From NCBI RefSeq assembly GCF_900110455.1, contig NZ_FOIS01000003.1, positions 203,491-267,490 of the forward strand: a stretch of DNA of 64,000 bases, in the 5' to 3' direction. The DNA is from Natrinema salifodinae. Lineage in GTDB: Archaea > Halobacteriota > Halobacteria > Halobacteriales > Natrialbaceae. Shown in pieces: positions 9,861 to 18,398 of the stretch. How positions within the stretch are numbered: the stretch's first letter is position 1; each line of letters begins with the position of its first letter. The translations under genes and the position numbers were made by a program. The notes under the pieces are model-generated. The model ran no database searches. It was given only the letters and a program-made list of their open reading frames with translations, and had not been told where the DNA came from.

Positions 9861-10289
9861 GTGGTCTACGTCACCCGCGCGCTCGTCGACGTCCTGCTGG
9901 ATCTGGCCAGCGAGGCCGATCCCGACGACGTCACGACCGGCGTCTCCATCACACCCGCAGGCGACCTCGAAGGCGCCGGCGCGGACGGACTCCCGCCCGA
10001 GACTCCCGTCTTCACGGACTTCTTCCTCCCGGATCCAGGCAACCCCGTCAACGCCGTCTTTGGGGTCGACCTCTCGACGCCCGCCCGCCAGGCGCAGGGT
10101 CGGTTCGTCTCCCATCCCGTCGGCGAACTCGCCGTGACGCGACGGGACGACCTGGCCCAGGTGGTCTTCGTCGCGGTCCCGCCGTGGACGCTCGGCGAGC
10201 GGTCGTTCGCCGCGTTCGATCGAAGTGGCGAGCGCCAACCCCTCGAAATCGTCGACGCCTCGCCGCCGGGACAATCGCTGGCGGAGTGA
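9861..10289 (+). CDS. Conserved hypothetical haloarchaeal protein
   Basis: 142 residues starting at GTG. It is Asp/Pro-rich with a central FFLPDPGNPVNAVFGVDLS and a later FVAVPPWTLGERSFAAFD. The alternation of strand-like segments with SHPVGELAVTRRDDLA faintly recalls JAB/MPN-type folds, but the metal motif H-x-H...S-x-x-D is absent, so I do not assign it. It has no signal or membrane segment. A CTAACTAC box about 25 bases upstream supports the GTG start. Confidence 0.65.
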   Translation: MVYVTRALVDVLLDLASEADPDDVTTGVSITPAGDLEGAGADGLPPETPVFTDFFLPDPGNPVNAVFGVDLSTPARQAQGRFVSHPVGELAVTRRDDLAQVVFVAVPPWTLGERSFAAFDRSGERQPLEIVDASPPGQSLAE

Positions 10290-10615
10290 GTCGAACACCG
10301 ACCCGCTCGAAAATACGGGAGACGGAACGGCGGGACCCGGGACCGGACGTGGAAATCAGGCCCTGGTGGTTACCGGCAACTCGTCGTCACCGATGATTCG
10401 GTCGATGATGCTACCGGGACTCCGCTCGCGTCGCTCGTCGTCGGACCCCTCGGAGTCCTCGGACGGGAAACGTGGAATGTGCGGCATTCATCTCGCCCTC
10501 CGTGCGGCGCTAGTCGCTTCGAGCCGGAAAAACGCTGCCCCGTTGGGGACGCGCTACGGCCGGTCCCCGTCGAACGAGTCCGTTCGCCACCGGTCCGACG
10601 TGTCCCGCTCGCGGC
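10290..10615. other. Intergenic region between convergent genes
   Basis: 326 bases between the gene ending at 10289 and the RHH gene ending at 10616. It holds one short acidic ORF on the minus strand (10356-10487, listed separately at low confidence). I see no RNA gene, clear promoter or repeat. Confidence 0.4.
10356..10487 (-). CDS. Possible 43-residue acidic protein
   Basis: A short ORF (MPHIPRFPSEDSEG...SIIDRIIGDDELPVTTRA) with haloarchaeal composition: about a quarter Asp/Glu and G/C-ending codons. No TATA-like box is evident at the right distance, and no family is recognised. Ser/Asp/Glu/Arg-rich ORFs arise by chance in such DNA, so this is tentative. Confidence 0.25.
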   Translation of the reverse strand: MPHIPRFPSEDSEGSDDERRERSPGSIIDRIIGDDELPVTTRA

Positions 10616-10825
10616 TCACTCCAGGTAGCCCAGGCCCCGGAGCTGTTCGGTGATCTCCTCGAACTCCGCCTCGGTGAGTTCGCCCTCCTTCTGGTGTTGG
10701 ATGACGATACTGCGCAGCAGGAACCGGACCAGGTCGCTCGTACTCTGGAAGCTCGTCCCCTCGATGGTCTCCTCGACGCGGTCCGCCAGGTCCTTCGGGA
10801 TCGACACCGTGGTGTACTCGGTCAT
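10616..10825 (-). CDS. Ribbon-helix-helix (CopG-type) DNA-binding protein
   Basis: 69 residues. The opening TTVSIPKDLADRVEETI is the beta-strand plus first helix of the RHH fold, followed by FQSTSDLVRFLLRSIV as the second helix. RHH proteins bind DNA as dimers through the N-terminal strand. The C-terminal 25 residues end in LRGLGYLE, a tail resembling those on the sulfatase-like proteins later in the window. The ATG at 10825 has a CATTTGA box 28 bases upstream. It is divergent from the gene at 10955, which it could control. Confidence 0.85.
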   Translation of the reverse strand: MTEYTTVSIPKDLADRVEETIEGTSFQSTSDLVRFLLRSIVIQHQKEGELTEAEFEEITEQLRGLGYLE

Positions 10826-10954
10826 ACGCCATACTCCGTCGCGGTCCTCAAATGAGTGTCGACAGGTCGACCGCGAACGCCGGTCGCAAGCCATCGATCG
10901 TCGCCCGTCTCCGTAGGCATTTTTATATCCGGCTGCGTACCGGGAGGTATAGGT

Positions 10955-11284
10955 ATGGGAGTCCGGCCACCATCGAGCGGAGACGACGAGGAGCCCGAGA
11001 GCATCGAATTCGGCATCGCCGCGGTCGACGTCCGTCTCAAGGACGCCGATCTCTCGTTTCCGGCCACGAAAGCGGACGTTGCGGCCGAGATCGGTCACGA
11101 GCGCATCCCGTACGACGTCCACGGAAACGACGTGGCGCTGAGCCAGATGCTCGAGGAAGTCCCGACGAACGAGTTCGGCTCCCGCCAAGAACTGTTGAAC
11201 GAACTCCACGGACCGTTCGAGGAGTACCGACGGAACCGTTCGAGCGGGGTCGTCGCTCAAGTGCGGTCGCTGTTGCCCTTCTGA
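10955..11284 (+). CDS. Small conserved haloarchaeal protein (DUF5789/DUF2795-like)
   Basis: 109 residues. After a disordered acidic N-terminus comes LSFPATKADVAAEIGHERIPY...VALSQMLEEVPTNEFGSRQELLNEL. This is the pattern of small haloarchaeal proteins of the DUF5789/DUF2795 type: a helix-turn-helix-like first half and a second helix pair. The family name is from memory. TTTTTATAT at 10919-10927 lies 30 bases before the ATG at 10955. It is divergently transcribed from the RHH gene. Confidence 0.7.
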   Translation: MGVRPPSSGDDEEPESIEFGIAAVDVRLKDADLSFPATKADVAAEIGHERIPYDVHGNDVALSQMLEEVPTNEFGSRQELLNELHGPFEEYRRNRSSGVVAQVRSLLPF

Positions 11285-11359
11285 CCGCACCAATCGCGAC
11301 CTTCTCCGGCCGTCGATCCCGGCGATCCCAGCCGTCCGTTCTCCCGTCTCCCGCCCGCT

Positions 11360-12034
11360 TTAATCGTCGCGCGCCTCGCGAGCGATCCGCTCGAGCCGCC
11401 GCCGCTGCTCGCGGTGGAGGGTCACGAGCATGTCCGAGAGCACGCCGAACATGATCAGCTGGACCCCGAGCAGAATGGCGGCCGCCGCGGCCAGCGCCAT
11501 GATCTCGTGCCCCTGGCGGTACTGGATCCACTCCCAGAGGACATAGGTCGCGATACAGCCCCCGGAGATGATCCCGCCCATCCCCAGGCTGCCGAAGTAG
11601 AACAGCGGGTTGTTCGTCTTCGCGAGCGAGTACAGCGCGAGCAAAATCGTCCCGCCGTCCTTGACCGGATGCAGGTTGGTCTCCGACTCGTCGGGCCTGG
11701 CGCTGTAACTGATCGGGACGACGGTGGTATCGATTCCGTGTTTGACGCACTCGACGGCGAGTTCGGTCTCGATCGTGAAGCCGTCGGAGTCGAGCGACAG
11801 GCGATCGAACGAGTCGACGGTGAACGCCCGGTAGCCGGATAGGATATCCTCGTAGTTGGCCCCGTGGACGAACCCGAACGCGCGGTTGATCAGCCGGTTC
11901 CCGAATCCGTTCAACGCGCGCATCGCGTCGTCGTCCATGTCGGCAAAGCGGTTGCCGATCACGTGCTCGTACCCCCGCGAGAGGGGCTCGATCATCTTGT
12001 CAGCGTCTGTCGGGTCGTACGTCCCGTCGCCGCC
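11360..12034 (-). pseudogene. 5'-truncated AglJ-like glycosyltransferase
   Basis: Encodes the C-terminal two thirds of a family-2 glycosyltransferase of the AglJ/dolichol-phosphate hexosyltransferase type: GGDGTYDP (the D-x-D region), HVIGNRFADM, ANYEDILSGYRAFT, ETELAVECVKHG, then two membrane segments. The N-terminal nucleotide-sugar half (about 90-100 residues) is missing. At about 12030 the sequence changes frame and identity to the end of the TrmB-PfkB gene. The only upstream start in frame is a TTG at 12052 lying in foreign sequence. AglJ starts the N-glycan in haloarchaea; this copy should be dead. Confidence 0.75.
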
Positions 12035-13790
12035 GTATATCCGCGGGATCAACGAAGATTGACGCCGGCGGATCCGACAGGAGTGGCCACAAGTCTCGAC
12101 GAATGCCGTCCCAGATCGTCGGCATCATCGGGAGGTTTGCCCAGTAACCGATTCCGAACAGCTTTGCACCGTCGATGGCGTCAGCTAGCGTCTCCAAGCC
12201 GACTTTGTCACAGATCGTTTCCCAGTCGACGGTCGGATGGTCACCCGTATCCATTACCATTAGCTTGCCGTCACGGAACTCCACCGCGTCGGTAATCGTC
12301 GGCTCGCCGACGGTCAGAAGCTGATACTCCTGAAACTCGTCTTCGAACTCTTCGCGGGGCGGTTCGCCGAAGGTACCCACGAGCGTCGGTTCGTAGCCGA
12401 GACGACCGAACGCACGTGAAAGGTGCGAGGTGAGGCCGCCACAGCGGGTTCCGGTCTGGGCCCACTCATTCGTAAACGAGGTGTTCGTGGCGGCAGACTT
12501 GCTGATTCGTACTCCGAGCTCGCCGAGCTCCTCGAGGCGGTCGAAGTCGTTCGGTCCGTTCCGCCTGTCCACCATCTGCCTGACGTTGTCGATGAACCCG
12601 TCGAATCCGAACGTCAGCTTCCCGGTTGTCGGCTCATCGGGGAGCGCGTGACGGCAGGCCTCGAGGTGCTCGGCGGTTTCCTCGTCCAGTTCTTGAGCCG
12701 CCTTGCGCGCTTCTCGCCTATAGACAGTTAGTGCCTCACACCCATAATCTTCGAGCGTTGCCTTCCAGCCACCGACCGTGGTGATCCCGTCCTCTCCGTC
12801 GATGTCGAGTTCGAGGTAGGCTCTGACGTCGAAGGGCGAGTAATAGTATCCCGTGAGGATTCCGCGTTTCGTGACGTTCTCGTGGGTCTCGACTTCGTAC
12901 CCCTCAAACTCCACTTCGAACGCCTCGACAGGGGCAGAGCGCGTAACCTCCTTTAGATCAGCGAGGCAGTTCCGCATCCGAGCGTACCGTTCGGGAAAGG
13001 CGATTTCCGCTTCCCGTCCTGCCGCAGGCTTCGCCAGCGACCACATCGACACATCGAGGAACCGATCCAGTTCGAACGCGAGTTCTGGATTGGTGATGCG
13101 GAACCCCTGCTCTTTCGTCGTCATACCGGTCTTCGAGACATCGGGCCAGAAGAACGCCTCATCGCGATCACTGGTAACGACCAGCGACTCGTTGCTCTTG
13201 ATTCCCCTGACCCGATCCACGGCATCGGTGATCTCGTGCGGAAGTTCGATCGTCTCTTCACCGATTGCGTCGTCGTCGAGATTCGAGATGATAAGCTGTG
13301 TTTTAACGTCTTCACGGTCGGCGAGGTCGTCGAAGAACTCGGAGAGCATCTGCTGAGGGGCGAGCATGAAGACGCTCTCCTCCGCGCTCTGGACGACGTC
13401 TCGGATGTGTTTCTCGATGGACGCTCTACTGTGGAAAAGACTAATTCCGCTAGTAACCTCCTCAACCGTCTGGTGAAGGTTCGCCAGCTTATCACCGGCC
13501 TCCTCGAGGCGGGAGGCGAGCGGATCGATCGTCTTCGCCGGATCGATCGCGTATGCTTGTTGGGGATACTTGTCGATAATTTCAACGAATCCTCCATCGC
13601 ACAACGCTTCGACGACCGTGTAGACGCGTTGTTTCGGGATATCGCTGTGTTCGGCGATCTCGGTCATCGTTTGCTTTCCGTAACGGACCAGCGTGAGGTA
13701 GACTGTCGCCTCAGAGGCGGACATACCGGCATTTTCCTCCAACGTTTCCTGCAGATTTGGTCCGTCAACTGCGTCTCTTTGGTCAGGCAT
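12000..13790 (-). CDS. TrmB-family sugar-responsive regulator fused to a PfkB-type sugar kinase, 3'-truncated
   Basis: 596 residues. Domain 1 (about 15-90) is a TrmB winged helix (ASEATVYLTLVRYGKQTMTEIAEH...IPKQRVYTVVEAL). Domain 2 (about 115-360) is the TrmB effector/PLD-like region with sugar-binding part (ITNPELAFELDRFLDV, TVGGWKATLEDYG). Domain 3 (about 390 on) is PfkB-like (FGFDGFIDNV, then CGGLTSHLSRAFGRLGYEPTLVGTFG) but stops after FVDPADIRR, before the usual C-terminal anion-hole/catalytic GAGD motif. The last 10 or so residues are out-of-frame glycosyltransferase sequence. It is last in the ABC operon; a GTG at 13796 overlapping the permease stop is an alternative start. Confidence 0.8.
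   Translation of the reverse strand: MPDQRDAVDGPNLQETLEENAGMSASEATVYLTLVRYGKQTMTEIAEHSDIPKQRVYTVVEALCDGGFVEIIDKYPQQAYAIDPAKTIDPLASRLEEAGDKLANLHQTVEEVTSGISLFHSRASIEKHIRDVVQSAEESVFMLAPQQMLSEFFDDLADREDVKTQLIISNLDDDAIGEETIELPHEITDAVDRVRGIKSNESLVVTSDRDEAFFWPDVSKTGMTTKEQGFRITNPELAFELDRFLDVSMWSLAKPAAGREAEIAFPERYARMRNCLADLKEVTRSAPVEAFEVEFEGYEVETHENVTKRGILTGYYYSPFDVRAYLELDIDGEDGITTVGGWKATLEDYGCEALTVYRREARKAAQELDEETAEHLEACRHALPDEPTTGKLTFGFDGFIDNVRQMVDRRNGPNDFDRLEELGELGVRISKSAATNTSFTNEWAQTGTRCGGLTSHLSRAFGRLGYEPTLVGTFGEPPREEFEDEFQEYQLLTVGEPTITDAVEFRDGKLMVMDTGDHPTVDWETICDKVGLETLADAIDGAKLFGIGYWANLPMMPTIWDGIRRDLWPLLSDPPASIFVDPADIRRRRDVRPDRR
12026..12036. other. Recombination junction between island and AglJ-like gene
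   Basis: Minus-strand reading towards lower coordinates passes from PfkB codons (FVDPADIRR) directly into GT codons (GDGTYDP) in a different frame. The short string CGGCGGCGACGG at the switch fits both genes, suggesting microhomology. Both genes are broken at this one point. Confidence 0.65.
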
Positions 13791-13792
13791 GG

Positions 13793-14653
13793 TCACTGCT
13801 TCATTGCCCCCATCGTTAAGCCACTAACCAGGTAATTTTTCACGATCAGCCCGAAGAGAACCATCGGCGTGAGGATGACGACACCGATCGCCATGACTTG
13901 ACCCCACAATGTGCCGGTCTGCGTGACGAGCTGTGCGGCAGCGACCGGAACAGTCTGCGTCTCGCTGTTGGTGAAGATCAGCGCGAACAGGAAGTCGTTC
14001 CAAGCGAAGACGATCGATATGATCGCCGTCGCACCCATCCCCGGGAGGACGAGCGGGAGCGCGACCTTGTAGAACGCTTGCCAGTGAGTAGCGCCGTCTA
14101 TCCGCGCAGCTTCCTCAAGCGCCTCTGGAACCTCGTCAAAGAACGAACGCATCAGCCAGATAGCGAACGGAAGGTTAAACGTCGTATAGGCGATGACGAG
14201 CCCGATTCGCGTGTTCAGTAACCCCGCGTACTGGTACAGGAAGTACAGTGGAAGGATGACGACCGCGATCGGCGCCATTCGGGTGCTGATGATCCAGAAA
14301 GCGAAGTGCTTCTTTCCTCTCATCCGAATCCGTGAGAGACCGTACCCACCGAGCGTCCCGAGGCTGACAGCCACGACAGCGGACGCAACTGCGACGACGA
14401 TGCTGTTAAGAAGGTACTTCGTCAGTGGATTCGCGCCGAACAGCAGCTCCGCGTAGTACTGAAGTGTGGGTTCGAAGATCAACTGCGGTGGCATCTGGAA
14501 CATTCCGGAGCGAATCTTTAGCGACGAGAGAACCATCCAGATGATGGGTACGAGCGTCCAGACGACGAATAACCCTAACACGAGGTAGGGACCGGCCTGG
14601 CCCAGAATTTTGTGCCAGTTCAGAGACTGGTCTGACGACGTTGCGTCACGCAT
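13793..14653 (-). CDS. Sugar ABC transporter permease (MalG/UgpE type)
   Basis: 286 residues, six membrane segments. The EAA loop (EALEEAARIDGATHWQAFYKVALPLVLPG) that contacts the ATPase is intact. Together with the upstream permease it forms the membrane channel of a CUT1-family sugar importer. The ATG at 14653 overlaps the end of the upstream permease by 8 bases; the GTG at 14665 is possible. Its stop overlaps the GTG option of the TrmB gene. No ATP-binding subunit is present in the window. Confidence 0.92.
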   Translation of the reverse strand: MRDATSSDQSLNWHKILGQAGPYLVLGLFVVWTLVPIIWMVLSSLKIRSGMFQMPPQLIFEPTLQYYAELLFGANPLTKYLLNSIVVAVASAVVAVSLGTLGGYGLSRIRMRGKKHFAFWIISTRMAPIAVVILPLYFLYQYAGLLNTRIGLVIAYTTFNLPFAIWLMRSFFDEVPEALEEAARIDGATHWQAFYKVALPLVLPGMGATAIISIVFAWNDFLFALIFTNSETQTVPVAAAQLVTQTGTLWGQVMAIGVVILTPMVLFGLIVKNYLVSGLTMGAMKQ

Positions 14654-15584
14654 CGTCGCCAGCACCTCCCATGACGGACTCGGTGAAGAATATCCCGAGC
14701 AGAACTGTCACGATGAGCATACCGATGCCCATCGCTGCGCCGTAGCCGAGATTGTAGAATCGAAGCGACTCCTCGTAAACGAGAAAGCCGATGATCTTCG
14801 TCGAGCTCGCCGGGCCACCGCCCGTCGTAATGAAGATCTTCGTGAAGTACCGGATAAGATCCATCGAGCGTAATAACAGGGCGATCGCCAGTGCGGGTTT
14901 GAGCATCGGCAGCGTCACGTACCGGAACTCCGTCCAAAACGTCGCGCCGTCCACGCGAGCCGCTTCGTAGAGTTGTCGGGGGACAGCCTTGAGTCCGGCA
15001 AGAACGATGAGCACCACGAGCGGTGTCCACTGCCATGTGTCCATGACGATAACCGCGATGAGAGCACTCGGTTGTGACCCTAATATCGGACTCTCCGTGA
15101 ACAGACCGATCTGATTGAGGAGCCACGTATAGAGGCCGAACGACGGATCGAGAAGGAACTGCCAGAGTAGCCCGACAACCACGGGTGCAATCATCATCGG
15201 CATGATGATAATACCCGTCAGTACGTTCTCACCTCGCGAAACGCGATCCAACAGCAACGCGATAGCCGTTCCCAGTGTGATTTGCAAGGAGAGAGCACCG
15301 ACGATGTAGAACACCGTCACCTTCCATGAATTGGCGACAGTGCTGTTGAACATCGCCTGGTAATTTTCGAGGCCAACGAACGTGGGTTCGTGACCGGGCA
15401 AGAAGTTGACCTCCATAGCGGACAGCCATAGTAGTGCGATCAAGGGGACGATGCTGAGTATTCCGAGGACGAGAACGCTCGGCGCTAGCAAGAGGCCCTC
15501 GAACGATACCGGCAGTCTATCGACGATCGGCCCTTTGGTTTCGGGCTCATCGCCGACGAACACATCTGACTGTTGAGTTGCCAT
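14646..15584 (-). CDS. Sugar ABC transporter permease (MalF/UgpA type)
   Basis: 312 residues with six membrane segments after a cytoplasmic N-terminus, and an EAA motif (YEAARVDGATFWTEFRYVTLPML). It is the partner of the downstream permease. The internal ATG at 15584 is chosen; the 30 residues encoded upstream are basic, out of character, and would overlap the binding-protein gene. It follows the binding-protein gene by 25 bases, so one transcript is likely. Confidence 0.92.
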   Translation of the reverse strand: MATQQSDVFVGDEPETKGPIVDRLPVSFEGLLLAPSVLVLGILSIVPLIALLWLSAMEVNFLPGHEPTFVGLENYQAMFNSTVANSWKVTVFYIVGALSLQITLGTAIALLLDRVSRGENVLTGIIIMPMMIAPVVVGLLWQFLLDPSFGLYTWLLNQIGLFTESPILGSQPSALIAVIVMDTWQWTPLVVLIVLAGLKAVPRQLYEAARVDGATFWTEFRYVTLPMLKPALAIALLLRSMDLIRYFTKIFITTGGGPASSTKIIGFLVYEESLRFYNLGYGAAMGIGMLIVTVLLGIFFTESVMGGAGDDA

Positions 15585-15609
15585 AATGGGAAACGTCAGT
15601 TTGGAGGGA

Positions 15610-17040
15610 TTACAGCGTGTTCGACCACTGTTCGTCGACGGCTTGCATCGCTTCTTCCGGCGACTTGTCATCACTGATCATCGCCGAAAGCTCGGAGTAA
15701 AGCGCCTCGTTAAGTTCTAGCCACTGGGCTGGTTTCGGACGCATCCCGACGTACTCTTCTTCCCACGCTTCCTCGACGGGTGGGACAACGTTGGGGAACT
15801 CGCTTTCCTCCGTGGGCTGTTCGGCGGCCTCCGTAACTGCATCGCGCTCGTACACCGAGTGGCGTGTTGGTGTCCCGCCGGCCATCTCGAGTGCGCGCAT
15901 CTGGATCTCTGGGGAGGTAGCCCAGACGAGGAACTTCCAAGCAGCCTTCCGTTCGGCATCCGACGCGTGAGAGTTGATTGTGATTCCCGCACCGCCGTAG
16001 AGGTTCACGGAGCGCTCGGGTCCCTGGGGGAGCAGCGCCCAGCCGACGTCTTCGGTGACCACGCTCTGTTCGGGGTCGGCGAACATTCCGTTGAACTCGT
16101 GCCATTCGGGCGTCATCGCGATTTCTCCTTGCGCGAATGCCTGTCCGACGCCGTCCCAAGTCCACGAGGTCGAGCCAGGGTGGGCAATATCGAGCAACCG
16201 GTCGTAGAACTCCGCAGCCTCGATGCCTCGTTCCCCCGAGAGGTTAGGCTTTGGATCGTCGGACCATCCGTGGTCGACACGGCCGCTGAACCCTTCAACG
16301 TCCTCTCCGCCGTACGCCCAGAGGACGTTATGGAAGTCACATTGCAAGGAGTCGTGCTGCTGAGCTTGGTGACCGGTCCCGTAGTCGACTTCGTCGACGT
16401 TCTCGTTGATCCACTCCGCCATCTCGTAGTACTCTTCCCAGGTTCGCTCCCTGCCCGGTTCGAACGGGAAGCCGAGATCCGCTTCAGCTTCGTCCTTGTA
16501 GTTCTCGATGATGTCTGTGCGGTAGGCCCACAGCATCGTTGGGCAGTCGTATGGGAGGCCGCGAAGTTGGTTATCGCCGAAGTACCCGCACGCATCGAGG
16601 TGACTCGCGATGAAGTCGTCAGTTCCGTTCGGAAGGTCCTCGAAGTCGTCGGACTCGATGTACGGATCGAGCGATTCCATGTCCGGGTAGTACCGGGAGC
16701 CGACGATGTACGGATCGGCGTAGAAAACCTGAATGTCTCCGGTTTGGCTATTTATGTCGCTTGCAAGACGTTCGGAATAGTTATCGAACGGTGCGAGCGT
16801 GATATCGACTTCGATACCCGTCTCTTCAGTAAACTCGCCGATCAATTCATTTACCGCTACGCTTGGTGGCGTCGCTTCCGAAATGAAACTGATCGAGGAG
16901 GCTGGTTCGATATCGGGGTCGGGAAGCCCTCCCGCTTCGTTATCTTCGCCGAGACACCCTCCGAGACCTGCGAGGCCGGCAGCACCACTCGCTCGTATGA
17001 AAGTACGACGATCGATACCTGGTCTGTTATTATCTATCAT
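15610..17040 (-). CDS. Sugar-binding lipoprotein of ABC transporter (family 1 solute-binding protein)
   Basis: 476 residues. A twin-arginine signal (R11-R12-TF) is followed by a lipobox ending in C29 (LGGC), so it is exported folded and lipid-anchored outside the membrane. The mature part resembles maltose/multiple-sugar-binding proteins (NELIGEFTEETGIEVDITLAPFDNYSERLASD; later EMAGGTPTRHSVY and a Trp-rich cleft). Sugar specificity cannot be read, but the neighbouring polyol-type dehydrogenases suggest a pentose, hexitol or uronate. The ATG at 17040 is placed just before the Tat motif; ATG at 17064 is also possible. Confidence 0.9.
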   Translation of the reverse strand: MIDNNRPGIDRRTFIRASGAAGLAGLGGCLGEDNEAGGLPDPDIEPASSISFISEATPPSVAVNELIGEFTEETGIEVDITLAPFDNYSERLASDINSQTGDIQVFYADPYIVGSRYYPDMESLDPYIESDDFEDLPNGTDDFIASHLDACGYFGDNQLRGLPYDCPTMLWAYRTDIIENYKDEAEADLGFPFEPGRERTWEEYYEMAEWINENVDEVDYGTGHQAQQHDSLQCDFHNVLWAYGGEDVEGFSGRVDHGWSDDPKPNLSGERGIEAAEFYDRLLDIAHPGSTSWTWDGVGQAFAQGEIAMTPEWHEFNGMFADPEQSVVTEDVGWALLPQGPERSVNLYGGAGITINSHASDAERKAAWKFLVWATSPEIQMRALEMAGGTPTRHSVYERDAVTEAAEQPTEESEFPNVVPPVEEAWEEEYVGMRPKPAQWLELNEALYSELSAMISDDKSPEEAMQAVDEQWSNTL

Positions 17041-17277
17041 TCGGATCGAGCCTGTGTGAGTCATAATCACACTCATTAATAAAATTTATCGTGGTTACAT
17101 AGCAGCAGTTTATGGCCAAAATTCTCCGATTCAACTCGTATTAACCCAGAATTCAATATATCGGAGTGAATTGAATTGTTCCATACATTTGATTGTATAT
17201 GTAACTGATTAACGTCAATGATAGCGACTATGAATTATCCCTCATGTTTTTATTGAATGGAAAAGTCTGACCAGCCG
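17041..17277. promoter_or_regulatory. Divergent promoter region of the sugar island
   Basis: A strongly AT-rich spacer between the binding-protein operon and the dehydrogenases. An inverted repeat AATTCAAT-12-ATTGAATT spans 17150-17177, with arm centres about 20 bases apart on one DNA face. GTTTTTATTG at 17246-17255 is the TATA-like box of the gene at 17278. The minus side has TTTTATTA at about 17079-17086. TrmB-family control is plausible, given the regulator in the operon. Confidence 0.5.
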
Positions 17278-18309
17278 ATGCGTGCCGCAGTACTCACTGA
17301 TCCGGAGGAGTTCGAGATCGAAGAAAGAGAACGGCCTGAGCCAGACGCAGATGAGGTTCTCGTCAAAATCCGTAATGTCGGTATCTGTGGCTCAGATGTC
17401 CACTACTATGAACATGGCCGAATCGGCGACTTCGTAGTTGAGAATCCGCTCGTCCTTGGCCACGAGAGTGCGGGAGAGATCGTTGAAACAGGTGCTAATG
17501 TCAATGGATTCGAAGCCGGTGACCGCGTTACTCTCGAGCCAGGCGTCCCCTGTCGGCGTTGTTCTCACTGCAAACGCGGTGATTACCACCTCTGTCCCGA
17601 CGTCACGTTTATGGCAACGCCGCCTCACGATGGCGCATTTTCGGAGTACGTTGCATGGCCCACGGACTACACGTACAAACTCCCCGAAAACATCTCGACA
17701 CGAGCGGGAGCGCTCTGTGAACCGCTCTCTGTCGGCATCCATGCATGTCGACGGGGTAACGTCGGAACCGGTGACACCGTTCTCATTACGGGTGCGGGAC
17801 CGATCGGTCTTCTCGCGATGGAGGCCGCACGTGCGGCCGGCGCGACGGATGTCATCATCACCGACATCGTACAGTCGAAACTCGAATTTGCAAAAGAACG
17901 TGGCGCAGACCACGCTGTCAATGTCGCTGAAACAGACCTCGAGACGGCGATCAACGAATACACGGACGAGAGTGGCGCCGATGTCGTCATCGAAGCTTCC
18001 GGGGCCGAACCCTCCGTCAAGTCGACGCTCGACGGCGTCCGTCGTGGGGGGAACATCGTATTCGTCGGACTCGCCAGCGAGTCAGAGATCCCACTCGACG
18101 TCGTCGACATCATCAACAACGAGCTCGACGTGTACGGCTCGTTTCGCTACAAGAACACGTATTCGACGGCGGTGAAACTTCTCGCCGACGGTGTCGTGGA
18201 CGTCGAGGGTATTATCGACTTCGAGCGGGGATTGGACTCGATCGACGAAGCCTTCGAACGTTCGATGAAGCCGGACGTCATCAAAGGCATGATCTCAGTA
18301 GATCGTTGA
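17278..18309 (+). CDS. Zinc-dependent medium-chain dehydrogenase (sorbitol/xylitol/threonine dehydrogenase-like)
   Basis: 343 residues from the chosen ATG. The catalytic zinc region is GICGSDVHYYEHG and GHESAGEIV; the four-cysteine structural zinc lobe is CRRCSHCKRGDYHLC; the Rossmann motif is GAGPIGLLAMEAA followed by an Asp-ending strand (IITD), which favours NAD(H). The SDVHYYEHGRIGDFVV stretch is characteristic of polyol dehydrogenases. The ATG at 17278 is preferred to 17257 because the TATA-like box at 17246-17255 is 28 bases upstream of it. It probably oxidises the imported sugar or its polyol. Confidence 0.9.
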   Translation: MRAAVLTDPEEFEIEERERPEPDADEVLVKIRNVGICGSDVHYYEHGRIGDFVVENPLVLGHESAGEIVETGANVNGFEAGDRVTLEPGVPCRRCSHCKRGDYHLCPDVTFMATPPHDGAFSEYVAWPTDYTYKLPENISTRAGALCEPLSVGIHACRRGNVGTGDTVLITGAGPIGLLAMEAARAAGATDVIITDIVQSKLEFAKERGADHAVNVAETDLETAINEYTDESGADVVIEASGAEPSVKSTLDGVRRGGNIVFVGLASESEIPLDVVDIINNELDVYGSFRYKNTYSTAVKLLADGVVDVEGIIDFERGLDSIDEAFERSMKPDVIKGMISVDR

Positions 18310-18398
18310 TCAATGGCGATTATCACAGCGTCAATTCGGCCGATCGCACGCGGAACCAGAATGGCTAGATATGACTGACGGATGCGAAACCACATCGA

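Noticed and set aside
12000-12052. TTG at 12052 as a genuine start of an intact glycosyltransferase
   Set aside because: The codons 12035-12052 belong to the PfkB gene in another frame, and the nucleotide-sugar-binding half of the enzyme would be missing.
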